A DNA stretch of 48,380 nt, taken from assembly GCA_014800685.1 (NCBI GenBank), contig JAAVFQ010000006.1, forward strand, positions 10,202 to 58,581. Reading direction: 5' to 3'. The position numbers and the translations under genes were made by a program. This document shows positions 34,425 through 42,052 of this stretch, piece after piece. Source of the DNA: Bacteroidales bacterium. GTDB taxonomy: Bacteria; Bacteroidota; Bacteroidia; Bacteroidales; Muribaculaceae. The number at the start of each line of letters is the position of its first letter. The first letter of the stretch is position 1. The notes under the pieces are model-generated. The model was not told the origin of the DNA. It did not search any database and saw only the letters and a list, made by a program, of their open reading frames with translations.

Positions 34425-34781
34425 TTTTTAGGAATTTAAGTGAATGTTTATGAGAATAAAATTGTCAAAATTTATTTGATTATTCTCATTGTTATTGTTT
34501 AAGTAAGTGAGAAAAACTAATGTACATATAAAACGAAGTGATTTTGGAGATAATCTCACTGCTGACCGAAAGGAGATATAATTATATCTGACTGAGATAC
34601 AGCAACAAATTAGCCCCAAAGGGGAAGTTATATTGTACAAGAGTTTTCATCTCACATTTATCGTTTAATTGTTTTGAACTTACTTAATGATTTTTTTGTC
34701 ATTATGGTTAAAAATACTGGTTAAGGAATTTCACTGTAAAAAACCTAAAGTTAGGAATGGTTTAATGGAGTGCTAAATAGT
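34425..34781 (-). other. Long AT-rich structured leader of BspA-like gene
   Basis: About 357 nt separate the putative transcription start from the ATG. The stretch has upstream element copy E (34498-34534), a perfect 16-bp palindrome AGATATAATTATATCT (34574-34589) flanked by ATCTCA/TGAGAT, and a CCCC/GGGG mini-hairpin near 34615. No convincing gene was found here. Confidence 0.5.
34498..34534 (-). repeat. Upstream element, copy E (half)
   Basis: On the minus strand TATATGTACATTAGTTTTT then CTCACTTACTTAAAC aligns with the right half of copy A (TATATGCACATTAATTTT, CTCACTTACTT). The left half is degenerate. It lies upstream of the BspA-like gene in the same orientation as the other copies. Confidence 0.6.
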
Positions 34782-34787
34782 CGGCTG

Positions 34788-34818
34788 CAAATGTAATGTT
34801 TTTTTTTGTTCTGTGCAA
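34788..34818 (-). promoter_or_regulatory. Candidate promoter for BspA-like gene
   Basis: On the minus strand TTG (34818-34816), a 20-nt gap and TACATTTG (34795-34788) fit the Bacteroidetes promoter, placing a start near 34781. Confidence 0.55.
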
Positions 34819-35045
34819 GCTTTTTTTGATTATTTTTTTTGTGGTTGATAAGGATTTTGTTGTTAGAAGAATCCAACTTAGAATATACATACTCAAGTAA
34901 TAGGTTATAGTTTGGGCTCTTGGAATATTGTTTGAGGGACGAGAAGATGTGAGATTTTTTTGCAGACTTGTGAACCTTTTGAAATAGGGGTGTGTTATAA
35001 AGGCACAACGAGTTTTTCATGGTATTAGATTTTAAGGTTAACGTA

Positions 35046-35078
35046 ATTGATTGTCGTGATGACAATCAATTTTTTTTT
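35046..35078 (+). terminator. Plus-strand intrinsic terminator without an assigned gene
   Basis: ATTGATTGTC (35046-35055) pairs perfectly with GACAATCAAT (35061-35070), followed by eight T. No plus-strand gene precedes it for over 8 kb; the only upstream plus-strand candidate is a 34-codon hydrophobic ORF at 34796-34900. Confidence 0.7.
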
Positions 35079-35107
35079 GACTCAGCCGCTTGGTGAAGGA
35101 TGCGAAA

Positions 35108-35139
35108 TTTGTGGAAATAAAATTAATTTACTACATTTG
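35108..35139 (+). promoter_or_regulatory. Promoter for GYF/TM2 gene
   Basis: TTTG (35108-35111), 20-nt spacer, TACATTTG (35132-35139), 37 nt before the ATG at 35177. Confidence 0.75.
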
Positions 35140-35176
35140 CGGAGAAAAACGGAATTGGAATAAAGAACTCACAGCT

Positions 35177-35635
35177 ATGTGGTATATAATGAATAATGGT
35201 CAGCAAGTAGGTCCAATGCCTGCGGCCGGACTTGTCAGCTATGGACTCAATCCCTCATCAATGGTATGGCGTCAGGGGATGGCACAGTGGATGCCGGCCG
35301 GCTCATGCCCGGAGCTTGCTCCCTATATGCAGGGCGGCTATTCCTACGCTCAGCCCGGCGCCCAAAGCTATAATCAGCCCGGCGGCTATCAGGCGCAGCC
35401 ATATAAAGACAAGACTACGGCCGGCATACTTGCCATCCTCTTCGGCTCATTGGGCGTGCAGTATTTCTATATCGGCAAAGTCGGAGGCGGCTTTCTCACC
35501 ATCCTCCTCGAGCTGGTGACCTGCGGACTATGGTCGATTGTAGTGCTGATACAGGGCATTATGATGCTCACGATGTCTCAGCAGGAGTTTGACGCTAAAT
35601 TCGTTTATACAGACAAGACGCTTCCTCTTTTTTGA
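35177..35635 (+). CDS. GYF_2 plus TM2-domain membrane protein
   Basis: A 152-residue protein: GYF_2 domain at 1-48 (MWYIMNNGQQVGPMPAAG, then VWRQGMAQWMPA), a Tyr/Gln/Pro/Gly-rich linker (about 55-78, QPGAQSYNQPGGYQ), and a TM2 domain (about 82-135) with KDKTTAGILAILFGSLGVQY, FYIGKVGGGF and a second helix, the usual DRxxH-type region replaced by a plain loop. The promoter places the start at 35177; an upstream GTG at 35090 is rejected. It is the third GYF-domain gene in 4 kb and the only one on the plus strand. Function unknown. Confidence 0.8.
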   Translation: MWYIMNNGQQVGPMPAAGLVSYGLNPSSMVWRQGMAQWMPAGSCPELAPYMQGGYSYAQPGAQSYNQPGGYQAQPYKDKTTAGILAILFGSLGVQYFYIGKVGGGFLTILLELVTCGLWSIVVLIQGIMMLTMSQQEFDAKFVYTDKTLPLF

Positions 35636-35639
35636 TTTC

Positions 35640-35671
35640 TTTGGTAAAATAGAGAAATTTTTGTAATTTTG
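35640..35671 (+). promoter_or_regulatory. Promoter for GlsB-like gene
   Basis: TTTG (35640-35643), 20-nt spacer, TAATTTTG (35664-35671), 51 nt before the ATG at 35722. Confidence 0.75.
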
Positions 35672-35721
35672 TGTCTGAAATTGGGACGGCGGGGCCGTCG
35701 CCCCTTCCTATTTTGCCAGTT

Positions 35722-36660
35722 ATGGAACAGATAATCGACCCCGTAGAAAGAGATTTGATAATCTCTGAACTGACACCGCAACGCCTCCTTAGGGCCACAA
35801 ATAAGGGTGATAACGAAATATACATCCTTGATGCTCACAGCTGCCCTCACACTATGCGAGAGATAGGACGACTGCGTGAAATAGCTTTCCGTGATGCCGG
35901 CGGCGGCACCGGGAAAGCCTGCGATATTGATGAGTATGACACCATGGAGGAGCCATGCCGGCAGTTGATAGTCTGGAATCCGCAGCTCAAAGAGATAGTA
36001 GGTGGCTATCGTTTCATCCTCGGCAGCGATGTGAAAATAGACCGGGAGGGCGTTCCCCGGATTGCTACAAGCCACCTCTTCCATTTCTCAGAACGCTTTA
36101 TAAAGGATTATCTTCCTCTCACTCTCGAATTGGGCCGCTCCTTTGTGACTCTTGAGTATCAGAACACTAAGGCTCGCCCGAAGGCTCTTTATGCGCTTGA
36201 CAATCTATGGGACGGTCTGGGTGCCCTCACCGTGATTTATCCTCAGATAGAATATCTCTTTGGAAAAGTCACCATGTATCCTCAGTTCGGACGTGACGGC
36301 CTTAATCTGCTTCTCTATTTCCTCAATAAGCATTTTCCCGATAACGACCGACTGGTCTATCCCATTCACCCCATAGACCCGGGACTCTCCGATGAAAAGC
36401 GTGACGAGCTGGCTCATCTCTTCTGCGGCGAGACATTCAAGGATGACTATAAGATATTGAATCAGAGCATCCGCGCTCTTGGACGCAATATCCCTCCGCT
36501 GGTCAATGCTTATATGAGTCTCTCTCCGACCATGCGAATGTTTGGCACTGCCATAAATGAGACGTTTGGCTCGGTGGAAGAAACCGGCATCTTCTTCAAG
36601 ATCTCTGAAATATTTGAAGAGAAAAAACGCCGTCACATTGGCACGTATCATCCCGAATAA
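35722..36660 (+). CDS. glsB: GlsB/OlsB-like N-acyltransferase (glycine or ornithine lipid synthesis)
   Basis: A 312-residue soluble protein. It has the pattern of the OlsB/GlsB hemolysin-type GNAT family: IGRLREIAFRDAGGGTGKA, CDIDEYDTM, LIVWNPQLKEIVGGYRFILG, then LELGRSFV. These enzymes move a 3-hydroxyacyl chain from ACP onto the amino group of glycine (GlsB in Bacteroides) or ornithine (OlsB), the first step to aminolipids of the membranes. The length and DEYD/ELGRS motifs fit GlsB, but the amino acid used cannot be read from the sequence. The O-acyltransferase GlsA is not adjacent. Start chosen downstream of the promoter; the upstream ATG at 35671 overlaps the promoter and is rejected. Confidence 0.72.
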   Translation: MEQIIDPVERDLIISELTPQRLLRATNKGDNEIYILDAHSCPHTMREIGRLREIAFRDAGGGTGKACDIDEYDTMEEPCRQLIVWNPQLKEIVGGYRFILGSDVKIDREGVPRIATSHLFHFSERFIKDYLPLTLELGRSFVTLEYQNTKARPKALYALDNLWDGLGALTVIYPQIEYLFGKVTMYPQFGRDGLNLLLYFLNKHFPDNDRLVYPIHPIDPGLSDEKRDELAHLFCGETFKDDYKILNQSIRALGRNIPPLVNAYMSLSPTMRMFGTAINETFGSVEETGIFFKISEIFEEKKRRHIGTYHPE

Positions 36661-36812
36661 CGATCAAGTAAGCCCGGAATATTAAGCGATATCCGTGAGA
36701 TGAAGAACTCTTGTGCTATAAAACTTGTCCTCTTGGGCTGATTTTCCCGTTGGCGCTCAGTTAGATAGCCTAATATCAACCTTCGTTTCGCCACGAAATT
36801 ATCTCCAACCTG

Positions 36813-36842
36813 CATTAATTTTTCTCGCTTACTCACTCAATT
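36813..36842 (+). repeat. Upstream element, copy D (half)
   Basis: CATTAATTTTTCTCGCTTAC followed by TCACTCAATT aligns with the right half of copy A. It lies 36 nt upstream of the Wzi-like gene in the same orientation. No TAnnTTTG promoter was found in the 36661-36878 gap. Confidence 0.55.
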
Positions 36843-36878
36843 ACCTACCATTTTTACCCTCATATCTCAAAGACTACG

Positions 36879-38486
36879 ATGAAGACATCCCGTCGCCTCC
36901 ACCGTATCGCCCTGTCCATTCCGGTCGCAGCGGTTCTCTCCGTGCTGCCGGCTCAGGCGCGAGATTTCTTCTCTCTGGAATTTTCAGAGGCCGACACTCT
37001 TACTTCGCACAGAATAGAATGGCGAGCATCCACTGAGGCGATGGCCGGTAGCGGCTCTTTTGCTCCGCGTCTGGTCTCGGCCAATCGTGCCGGTCTCTAC
37101 TCACAGCCCTTGGCGCTCATGGAGAGAGGAGCTCTTGCCAAGAGGCTCAACCTCGCTGAAAGGTTCAGCTATTCTTTCGGGGCGGAGGCTTTAATCGATA
37201 TTACGAAGGCCACGCCCTACAGGAAATGGTCCGAAGAGGAGAGTGCCTTTTATTTTCAGGATGAACGCCCGGGATGGGTGAGACTCCAGCAGCTTTATGC
37301 AGAAGTGAAATATAGAGGCATCTTCGCCTCACTCGGCATGAAGGAGAATGACCGTAGCCTCTTCGACCCTCTGCTGGGAAGCGGCGACCTGACGCTGAGC
37401 AACAATGCCCGCCCTATCCCTCAGCTCAGAGTAGGATTCATCGATTTTCAGGACATACCGCTGACGAAGGGATGGGTGCAGATTCAGGGCGATATAGCTT
37501 ACGGAAAATTCTTCGATAACGACTGGCTCAAATCCCATTATAACTATTACAACAGCTTCATCACCACCGGTGCGTGGTTTCACTATAAGAGATGCTATTT
37601 CCGCACGAAGCCCTCTGAGGCTTTCTCTGTGACGGTGGGTATGCAGCATGCATGCCAGTTCGGCGGCTCATGGACCAAATATTACGAGGGACGAAAGGGG
37701 CGTACTGTCTCCGACAAACTCACTTTTACCGACTTCCTTAAAGTATTCTATCAGACGAAAGGAAACGATAGTGACAATCCCGGCGAGTCGGTCAACTTTC
37801 TTGGAAATCATCTCGGCTCCTGGGACGTTAAGATGCGCTATCGATTCCGCAACGGCTCGTCGCTGACGGCCTATCTTCAGAAACCCTGGGAGGATGAATC
37901 GGGAGTGGCCTGGCAAAATGGCTTTGACGGCGTCTGGGGGCTCAGATATGAAACCGCTTCTCAGGGACCCGTAGAGGCTGTAGTGGTGGAATATCTCGAT
38001 TTTACCAATCAGGCCGGCCCAATGCTATGGGACGTCACTGAAATTATGCCGAATAAGGCCACCGGTGCCGACAACTATTATAACAACTTCATGTATAACG
38101 GCTGGGCCAACTACGGATTTGCTATCGGCTCCCCCGCCTTCAAGGCCCCGATATATAATACGGATGGTTATCTGTGCTTTACAGACAACCATTTGCGCGG
38201 TATGCACGTTGGTATAAAGGGAGGCGTGGTGAGCGGATTCTCATATAGAGCTGTCGTTTCCTATCTCACGGCCAACGGCACTCCCTATAATCCGCGACGC
38301 AATCACCGCTCTGTAACCTCCATGCTGGCGGAAGCAGCCTACGCTCCGGAGAAAGTGCCGGGACTGACGCTGAAAGCATCTCTCTCTTTTGATGCCGGCT
38401 CGCTCTATCGGCCGGCTGCCGGCATCTTTCTCTCCGCCTCCTATTGCGGCAGCTTCTCGCTCAGCAGAAAGAATGCAAATCGTTAA
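36879..38486 (+). CDS. Capsule assembly Wzi-like outer-membrane protein
   Basis: A 535-residue protein with a signal peptide (1-28, ending AQA) and a beta-barrel pattern of alternating aromatic strands up to the end (IFLSASYCGSFSLSR). The Caps_assemb_Wzi family shows here as WRASTEAMAGSGSFAPRLVSA near the N-terminus, then LYAEVKYRGIFASLGMKEND, YYNSFITTGAWFHYKR and the HLRGMHVGIKGGVVSGFSYRA region. Wzi-type proteins attach or organise capsular polysaccharide at the cell surface. Only half-element D precedes it. It is the first of three close plus-strand genes, though element copy C separates it from the next. Confidence 0.82.
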   Translation: MKTSRRLHRIALSIPVAAVLSVLPAQARDFFSLEFSEADTLTSHRIEWRASTEAMAGSGSFAPRLVSANRAGLYSQPLALMERGALAKRLNLAERFSYSFGAEALIDITKATPYRKWSEEESAFYFQDERPGWVRLQQLYAEVKYRGIFASLGMKENDRSLFDPLLGSGDLTLSNNARPIPQLRVGFIDFQDIPLTKGWVQIQGDIAYGKFFDNDWLKSHYNYYNSFITTGAWFHYKRCYFRTKPSEAFSVTVGMQHACQFGGSWTKYYEGRKGRTVSDKLTFTDFLKVFYQTKGNDSDNPGESVNFLGNHLGSWDVKMRYRFRNGSSLTAYLQKPWEDESGVAWQNGFDGVWGLRYETASQGPVEAVVVEYLDFTNQAGPMLWDVTEIMPNKATGADNYYNNFMYNGWANYGFAIGSPAFKAPIYNTDGYLCFTDNHLRGMHVGIKGGVVSGFSYRAVVSYLTANGTPYNPRRNHRSVTSMLAEAAYAPEKVPGLTLKASLSFDAGSLYRPAAGIFLSASYCGSFSLSRKNANR

Positions 38487-38490
38487 TGCG

Positions 38491-38523
38491 ATATATATAG
38501 TTTAATTTTTAGAAGTCACTTAA
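38491..38523 (+). repeat. Upstream element, copy C (half)
   Basis: ATATATAGTTTAATTTTT is identical over 18 nt to copy B, followed by AGAAGTCACTTAATG. The element ends at the first base of the start codon (ATG at 38523). Confidence 0.65.
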
Positions 38524-38957
38524 TGAAATTTAAGAACTGTCATACGCATTTTATAGCCGTCGCCCTTTTGCTTACGGTCTGGCTTCTTGCCGGCTGCACC
38601 CGTAATAACGGGGATATTGGCCCCATATTCGGGCGATGGTCTCTGAAAAGCATTGATGCGACCAATATGCAGGCCCCTGTCTATGAAGGCGACCTCTTTC
38701 TGGCCTTTCAAAATGATGTAGTGCAGATGATACAGACCGGAGATGAAAACAGAGCCGATGCGACATACGGCTCTTTCCGGCTTGACGATAATACTCTCTT
38801 CCTCGAATTTAATGACCCGCAGCGCCCCGTAAATCCCGCATTCGGACTCCCCGCCACCTGCCGTCTGCAGGTGCTCGAACTCACGGGACATTCCCTCGTG
38901 CTGCAATATAATCCTACGGATGAGGCCTATCTCACTTATACCTTCCGTAAATGGTGA
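38523..38957 (+). CDS. Small lipocalin-like lipoprotein
   Basis: A 144-residue lipoprotein: lipobox LLAGC (Cys25), then a beta-barrel-like domain with GRWSLKSIDA at its start, as in small lipocalin-like proteins of Bacteroidota, and a series of short beta-strands ending YLTYTFRKW. No ligand-binding residues can be named. It lies 36 nt after the Wzi-like gene; its start codon overlaps element C. The ATP-grasp gene begins 43 nt downstream, so the two may share a transcript. Confidence 0.75.
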   Translation: MKFKNCHTHFIAVALLLTVWLLAGCTRNNGDIGPIFGRWSLKSIDATNMQAPVYEGDLFLAFQNDVVQMIQTGDENRADATYGSFRLDDNTLFLEFNDPQRPVNPAFGLPATCRLQVLELTGHSLVLQYNPTDEAYLTYTFRKW

Positions 38958-39000
38958 GACGACCGACGATGGCAGGATGATGACCCAAAATTATTTAGAA

Positions 39001-39942
39001 ATGAAAGAAATTGTAGTTATGATGCTCGGAGGAGCGCGCAGAGTCTCCTTCGCCGAACTGCTTAAAGAGAGCGGGAAAAAACTTGGCTACGACATTAAAA
39101 TAGTAAGTTATGAACTGTTGCGTCAGGTGCCTATTGCCATTATAGGAGAGGTGATCGTGGGCCTGAAATGGACAGACCCGGATGTGGTGGCCGACATCGT
39201 TAAAGTGGCTAAAGAGCAGAACGTAGACATCATTCTCCCCTTCGTGGACGGCGCTATTGAGATAGCTTCGAAATGCAAGGCTCAGCTTCCCGAAGTTTTC
39301 ATCCCCGTCAGTGAGTATGAGATATCGAGAATGCTCTTTGACAAGCTCGAAGCGGCTCGCCTCTTCCGCGAAAATAAGCTCGCCATTCCCAAGACTTATA
39401 CGGTGAGAAATGCTGAGGTGCCTGCCATCGCAAAGCCTCGCCACGGCACGTCTTCTCGTGGCATACGCATATTTTACAACATCGACGAGCTTATGGGGCT
39501 TGAAAACCTTTCGGACTATCTGGTGCAGGAGTATATCGAGCATCGGGAGGAATACACCGTGGACTGCTATGTGAGCCAGACGGGCCAGATACTCACCGCC
39601 GTGCCTCGTCTGCGCATTGAAGTAGTAGGGGGGGAAGTGTCGCGCACGGAAACATTCCGCATTCCGGAGCTGATGGATATGAGCCGCGAGGTTATAAAGG
39701 CGTTTGATCTGAGAGGCCCGGTCACATTGCAGTTTATTCATGACCTTGACAATGACCGCTATCTCCTTATGGAGGTCAATCCACGTCTCGGCGGAGGTGT
39801 GATATGCTCAATTTTTGCCGGAGCTCCTATCCCCGACTATATCCTGCGTGAGGCTCTCGGACAGCCTGTGGAGCCTTGCGACGACTGGCGCCCACGCACC
39901 CTGATGGCAAGATATCAGAAGGAGACTATCTTCCACGACTGA
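39001..39942 (+). CDS. ATP-grasp ligase of unknown substrate
   Basis: A 313-residue cytosolic enzyme. A Rossmann-like pre-ATP-grasp domain (1-115, opening KEIVVMMLGGARRVSFAELL) precedes the ATP-grasp fold, with the glycine loop AKPRHGTSSRGI, the LVQEYIEHREEYTVDCYV block and LLMEVNPRLGGG, whose Glu and Asn bind magnesium. Such enzymes join a carboxylate to an amine or thiol via an acyl-phosphate. The pattern is nearest the carbamoyl-phosphate-synthase-like group often found near Bacteroidales glycan genes; no substrate can be assigned. An in-frame ATG at 38980 is an alternative start; 39001 matches the conserved domain opening. Confidence 0.78.
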   Translation: MKEIVVMMLGGARRVSFAELLKESGKKLGYDIKIVSYELLRQVPIAIIGEVIVGLKWTDPDVVADIVKVAKEQNVDIILPFVDGAIEIASKCKAQLPEVFIPVSEYEISRMLFDKLEAARLFRENKLAIPKTYTVRNAEVPAIAKPRHGTSSRGIRIFYNIDELMGLENLSDYLVQEYIEHREEYTVDCYVSQTGQILTAVPRLRIEVVGGEVSRTETFRIPELMDMSREVIKAFDLRGPVTLQFIHDLDNDRYLLMEVNPRLGGGVICSIFAGAPIPDYILREALGQPVEPCDDWRPRTLMARYQKETIFHD

Positions 39943-39943
39943 T

Positions 39944-39974
39944 TGCCCTCTTTCTCAGTAAGGAAACGAGAGGG
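39944..39974. terminator. Short convergent hairpin between ATP-grasp and phosphoesterase genes
   Basis: CCCTCTTTCTC and GAGAGGG-type arms with a short loop lie in and next to the 12-nt gap between the two converging stop codons. The stem is imperfect. Confidence 0.4.
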
Positions 39975-40962
39975 GAGCGGATAAGATTTCTCCGGTCAGA
40001 GTGGAGAAAATGCGTACGTTCACCATGCGGGCTATCGGGTCAAACTCCCAGAGCTCAAGCTCTCCGTTGCCCCCGTTGTCAAGATACTGAAGATTGAAGA
40101 GCACTATCGGCGTTTCTCCTCCATCGGCTCTCTGCATCCACTTATATGTGGAATAGCCGTTATGGCCGCAGAGGAAGGCTATGACGTTGGAGTGGGGATA
40201 GCCGAGCGCTTCCCACACATCGTAGGGGTTGGAATAGCCCTGGTCGCCATCCTTAAATTGGCGTTCTCCATAGCTGTTCACCTTGATGAGCGTCTGATCA
40301 ATTTTGAGCAGCTCGTGGGTCATCACTATATATTTGTGTTCCGGATGGGCAGCTATCTCCGAGGATGCCCAGCTCAGCACTTCGGGGCGCGGACTGAATT
40401 CGAGCGACATAACATAGACATCCTCTCCACCGAGAGGCACGCTCATGACTACATTGTCTATCTCCCCCTCGGCATAAACGGCCACGAGGTTGCTTATCAG
40501 CGTCGGGAAAGAGGCGTATTGCGTGAGATGAGTGGACTTGCGGTCGTTAATCAGATTGTAATGGTCTTTATTGCGCGCCCAGTCGAAATCGTGATTGCCC
40601 GAACAGGCCAACGTAGGAATTTTCTCTGCCGCTATGGAGGCTATTTCTTGAAATGTCTGCCATTGCTTTAGGGAATTGCTGTCGGTGCAGTCGCCTGTGA
40701 AGAGCATCCCTCTGACCGGCGCGCAGGAGTCTATCTCATTGGCGAGCCATTTCATAGAGGCTCTGAAATATCCCTGATTCTCCTTTTTCGCCACATAAGT
40801 CTGCACATCGCCTACCACTATGAGGTAGTCGCGTGTGGCATCAAATCCGTGCCATATCTCGGCTGCCGAGGGAAAATATTCAGGCTCTTCGATGCTGTCG
40901 TGGCTGCAGGAAGTAATAATTAGGGAAAAAAGAATGAGTATGTAGAAGTGTAATGATTTCAT
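39955..40962 (-). CDS. Calcineurin-like metallophosphoesterase lipoprotein
   Basis: A 335-residue lipoprotein: lipobox IITSC (Cys19), then a metallophosphoesterase fold with the motifs VVGDVQ (GDxx), TGDCTD (GDxxD), CSGNHDF (GNHD/E), YIVMTHELL and FLCGHNGY (GHxx), so the metal ligand set is essentially complete; the first GD motif has Gln where His is frequent. The family hydrolyses phosphomonoesters or diesters; here it would act outside the cell or in the periplasm. The gene is divergent from tRNA-Leu with an overlapping promoter. No substrate can be proposed. Confidence 0.85.
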   Translation of the reverse strand: MKSLHFYILILFSLIITSCSHDSIEEPEYFPSAAEIWHGFDATRDYLIVVGDVQTYVAKKENQGYFRASMKWLANEIDSCAPVRGMLFTGDCTDSNSLKQWQTFQEIASIAAEKIPTLACSGNHDFDWARNKDHYNLINDRKSTHLTQYASFPTLISNLVAVYAEGEIDNVVMSVPLGGEDVYVMSLEFSPRPEVLSWASSEIAAHPEHKYIVMTHELLKIDQTLIKVNSYGERQFKDGDQGYSNPYDVWEALGYPHSNVIAFLCGHNGYSTYKWMQRADGGETPIVLFNLQYLDNGGNGELELWEFDPIARMVNVRIFSTLTGEILSAPLSFPY

Positions 40963-41019
40963 ATTCAGTGTGTTGTTGAAGATATAAAGCTCTTGATTAT
41001 TAAGAATTCAGGATATGGT

Positions 41020-41055
41020 GTTGCAAATGTAGAAAAAATTTAGTAACTTTGCAAC
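41020..41055. promoter_or_regulatory. Overlapping divergent promoters (phosphoesterase and tRNA-Leu)
   Basis: A near palindrome begins GTTGCAAATGTA and ends TAACTTTGCAAC. Plus strand: TTG (41021-41023), 20-nt gap, TAACTTTG (41044-41051) for the tRNA. Minus strand: TTG (41054-41052), 20-nt gap, TACATTTG (41031-41024) for the phosphoesterase. Each -33 element overlaps or abuts the other's -7 box. Confidence 0.75.
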
Positions 41056-41071
41056 GTTAAAAACAGAAAAA

Positions 41072-41153
41072 GCGCACGTGGCGTAATTGGTAGCCGCGCC
41101 AGACTTAGGATCTGGTGTCTCACGACGTGGGGGTTCGAGTCCCTTCGTGCGCA
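41072..41153 (+). tRNA. tRNA-Leu(UAG)
   Basis: The acceptor arms GCGCACG and CGTGCGC close the molecule; the discriminator is A and CCA is not encoded. The D-arm, the anticodon stem CCAGA/TCTGG with loop CTTAGGA (anticodon TAG), a long class II variable arm (TGTCTCACGACG region) and the T-arm GGGTTCGAGTCCC are all present. It reads CUA and other CUN codons. Strong promoter upstream, terminator downstream. Confidence 0.96.
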
Positions 41154-41161
41154 CGGTAAAG

Positions 41162-41191
41162 CCTCTTGACAATTAATAGTTGAGAGGTTTT
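41162..41191 (+). terminator. Terminator after tRNA-Leu
   Basis: CCTCTTGAC (41162-41170) pairs with GTTGAGAGG (41179-41187), including G-T pairs, followed by TTTT. It may also serve the converging GT2 gene ending at 41210. Confidence 0.75.
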
Positions 41192-41209
41192 CTCTTTGTA
41201 GATTGCCGC

Positions 41210-42052
41210 TTAGCTGTCGAGAGGGGGAGTAGGGAAGACTTGCAGGCTACGGGCTTTTCGTATTCCGGAAAGCCATTTTTTTATATACGTCATGCGGCGG
41301 GGATATCTCTTCCCTGCGCCGGAATCCTGCCAGGCCCGCCAAATCATTCTCAGTGGCCAGGAGAGAGGATATTTATGATAGAAGACGGCTCCCTTAGTGA
41401 CTACAAGTTCATAGTCTTCGTCAAGTCTTGTTCCGGTGGAGAGCCCCGGATGATACATGACTGTAGCCGGGATGAAAAGCCATGTGAGTCCACGTTTCAG
41501 AGCGTCAATAACAAAAATGTCCTCTTCGCCCCCCTTGAAGTGTGTGTTGATCCCGAAAGCCTCATTGAAGGCAAGTCTGTGGCGTACTCTTTCCGGACGC
41601 AATGCTATCTCCATGGCCGAGATATAAAAGAACCGTGGCATACGGCGCAGATTAAAGGAATAGTCCGGATAGCTCTTATTGTGATAGTCGCTGTCAAACT
41701 TGAAGCTGAGGATGTCTGCTTCCGGATGCCTGTCAAATTCATCCATAATAGTTTTCAGCGCCCCCTCATGAAACCGTATGTCATCATCGGTGATAAGAAT
41801 AGCCGGGGCGGTGGCGTGGCGAAGGGCTTCGTTGCGGTTGGCCGCTATGCCCAGAGTCGGAGTCACGATAATGCGGTAATCCTGTCTTGCCTCAAGGGCA
41901 GGGAAGCGCTCATCTCCACTCTCGCCGGGCGCTAATTGCCTCATGATGACATATTCCACACCCTCCTCTGCCGGATGAAGTGTTTTCTGCACCCGTTTCA
42001 TCCCCTCAAGGCCATAGACGCAGATAAAGACCTGAAAGCGGAGCGGACTCAT
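41210..42052 (-). CDS. GT2-like (GT-A) glycosyltransferase
   Basis: A 280-residue GT-A protein. QVFICVYGLEG is the Rossmann opening, VTPTLGIAANRNEALRHA the donor helix, LITDDDIRFHEGAL holds the DDD metal site, and FGINTHFKGGEEDIFVIDAL the acceptor/catalytic Glu-Glu-Asp block. It transfers a sugar from a nucleotide donor. The ATG at 42052 overlaps the stop of the GT4 gene as ATGA; an in-frame ATG at 42070 lies inside that gene and is rejected. It is the last gene of the riboswitch-led operon. Substrate unknown. Confidence 0.82.
   Translation of the reverse strand: MSPLRFQVFICVYGLEGMKRVQKTLHPAEEGVEYVIMRQLAPGESGDERFPALEARQDYRIIVTPTLGIAANRNEALRHATAPAILITDDDIRFHEGALKTIMDEFDRHPEADILSFKFDSDYHNKSYPDYSFNLRRMPRFFYISAMEIALRPERVRHRLAFNEAFGINTHFKGGEEDIFVIDALKRGLTWLFIPATVMYHPGLSTGTRLDEDYELVVTKGAVFYHKYPLSWPLRMIWRAWQDSGAGKRYPRRMTYIKKWLSGIRKARSLQVFPTPPLDS

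Noticed and set aside
34751..35065. A 104-codon minus-strand reading frame in the AT-rich gap, with an internal Met giving 89 residues
   Set aside because: Lys/Asn/Ser-rich composition follows the AT-rich base content, it covers a promoter and a terminator stem, and it resembles no family known to me.
41180..41935. 251-codon plus-strand open frame just after tRNA-Leu
   Set aside because: It starts inside the tRNA terminator and runs antisense to a well-supported glycosyltransferase.
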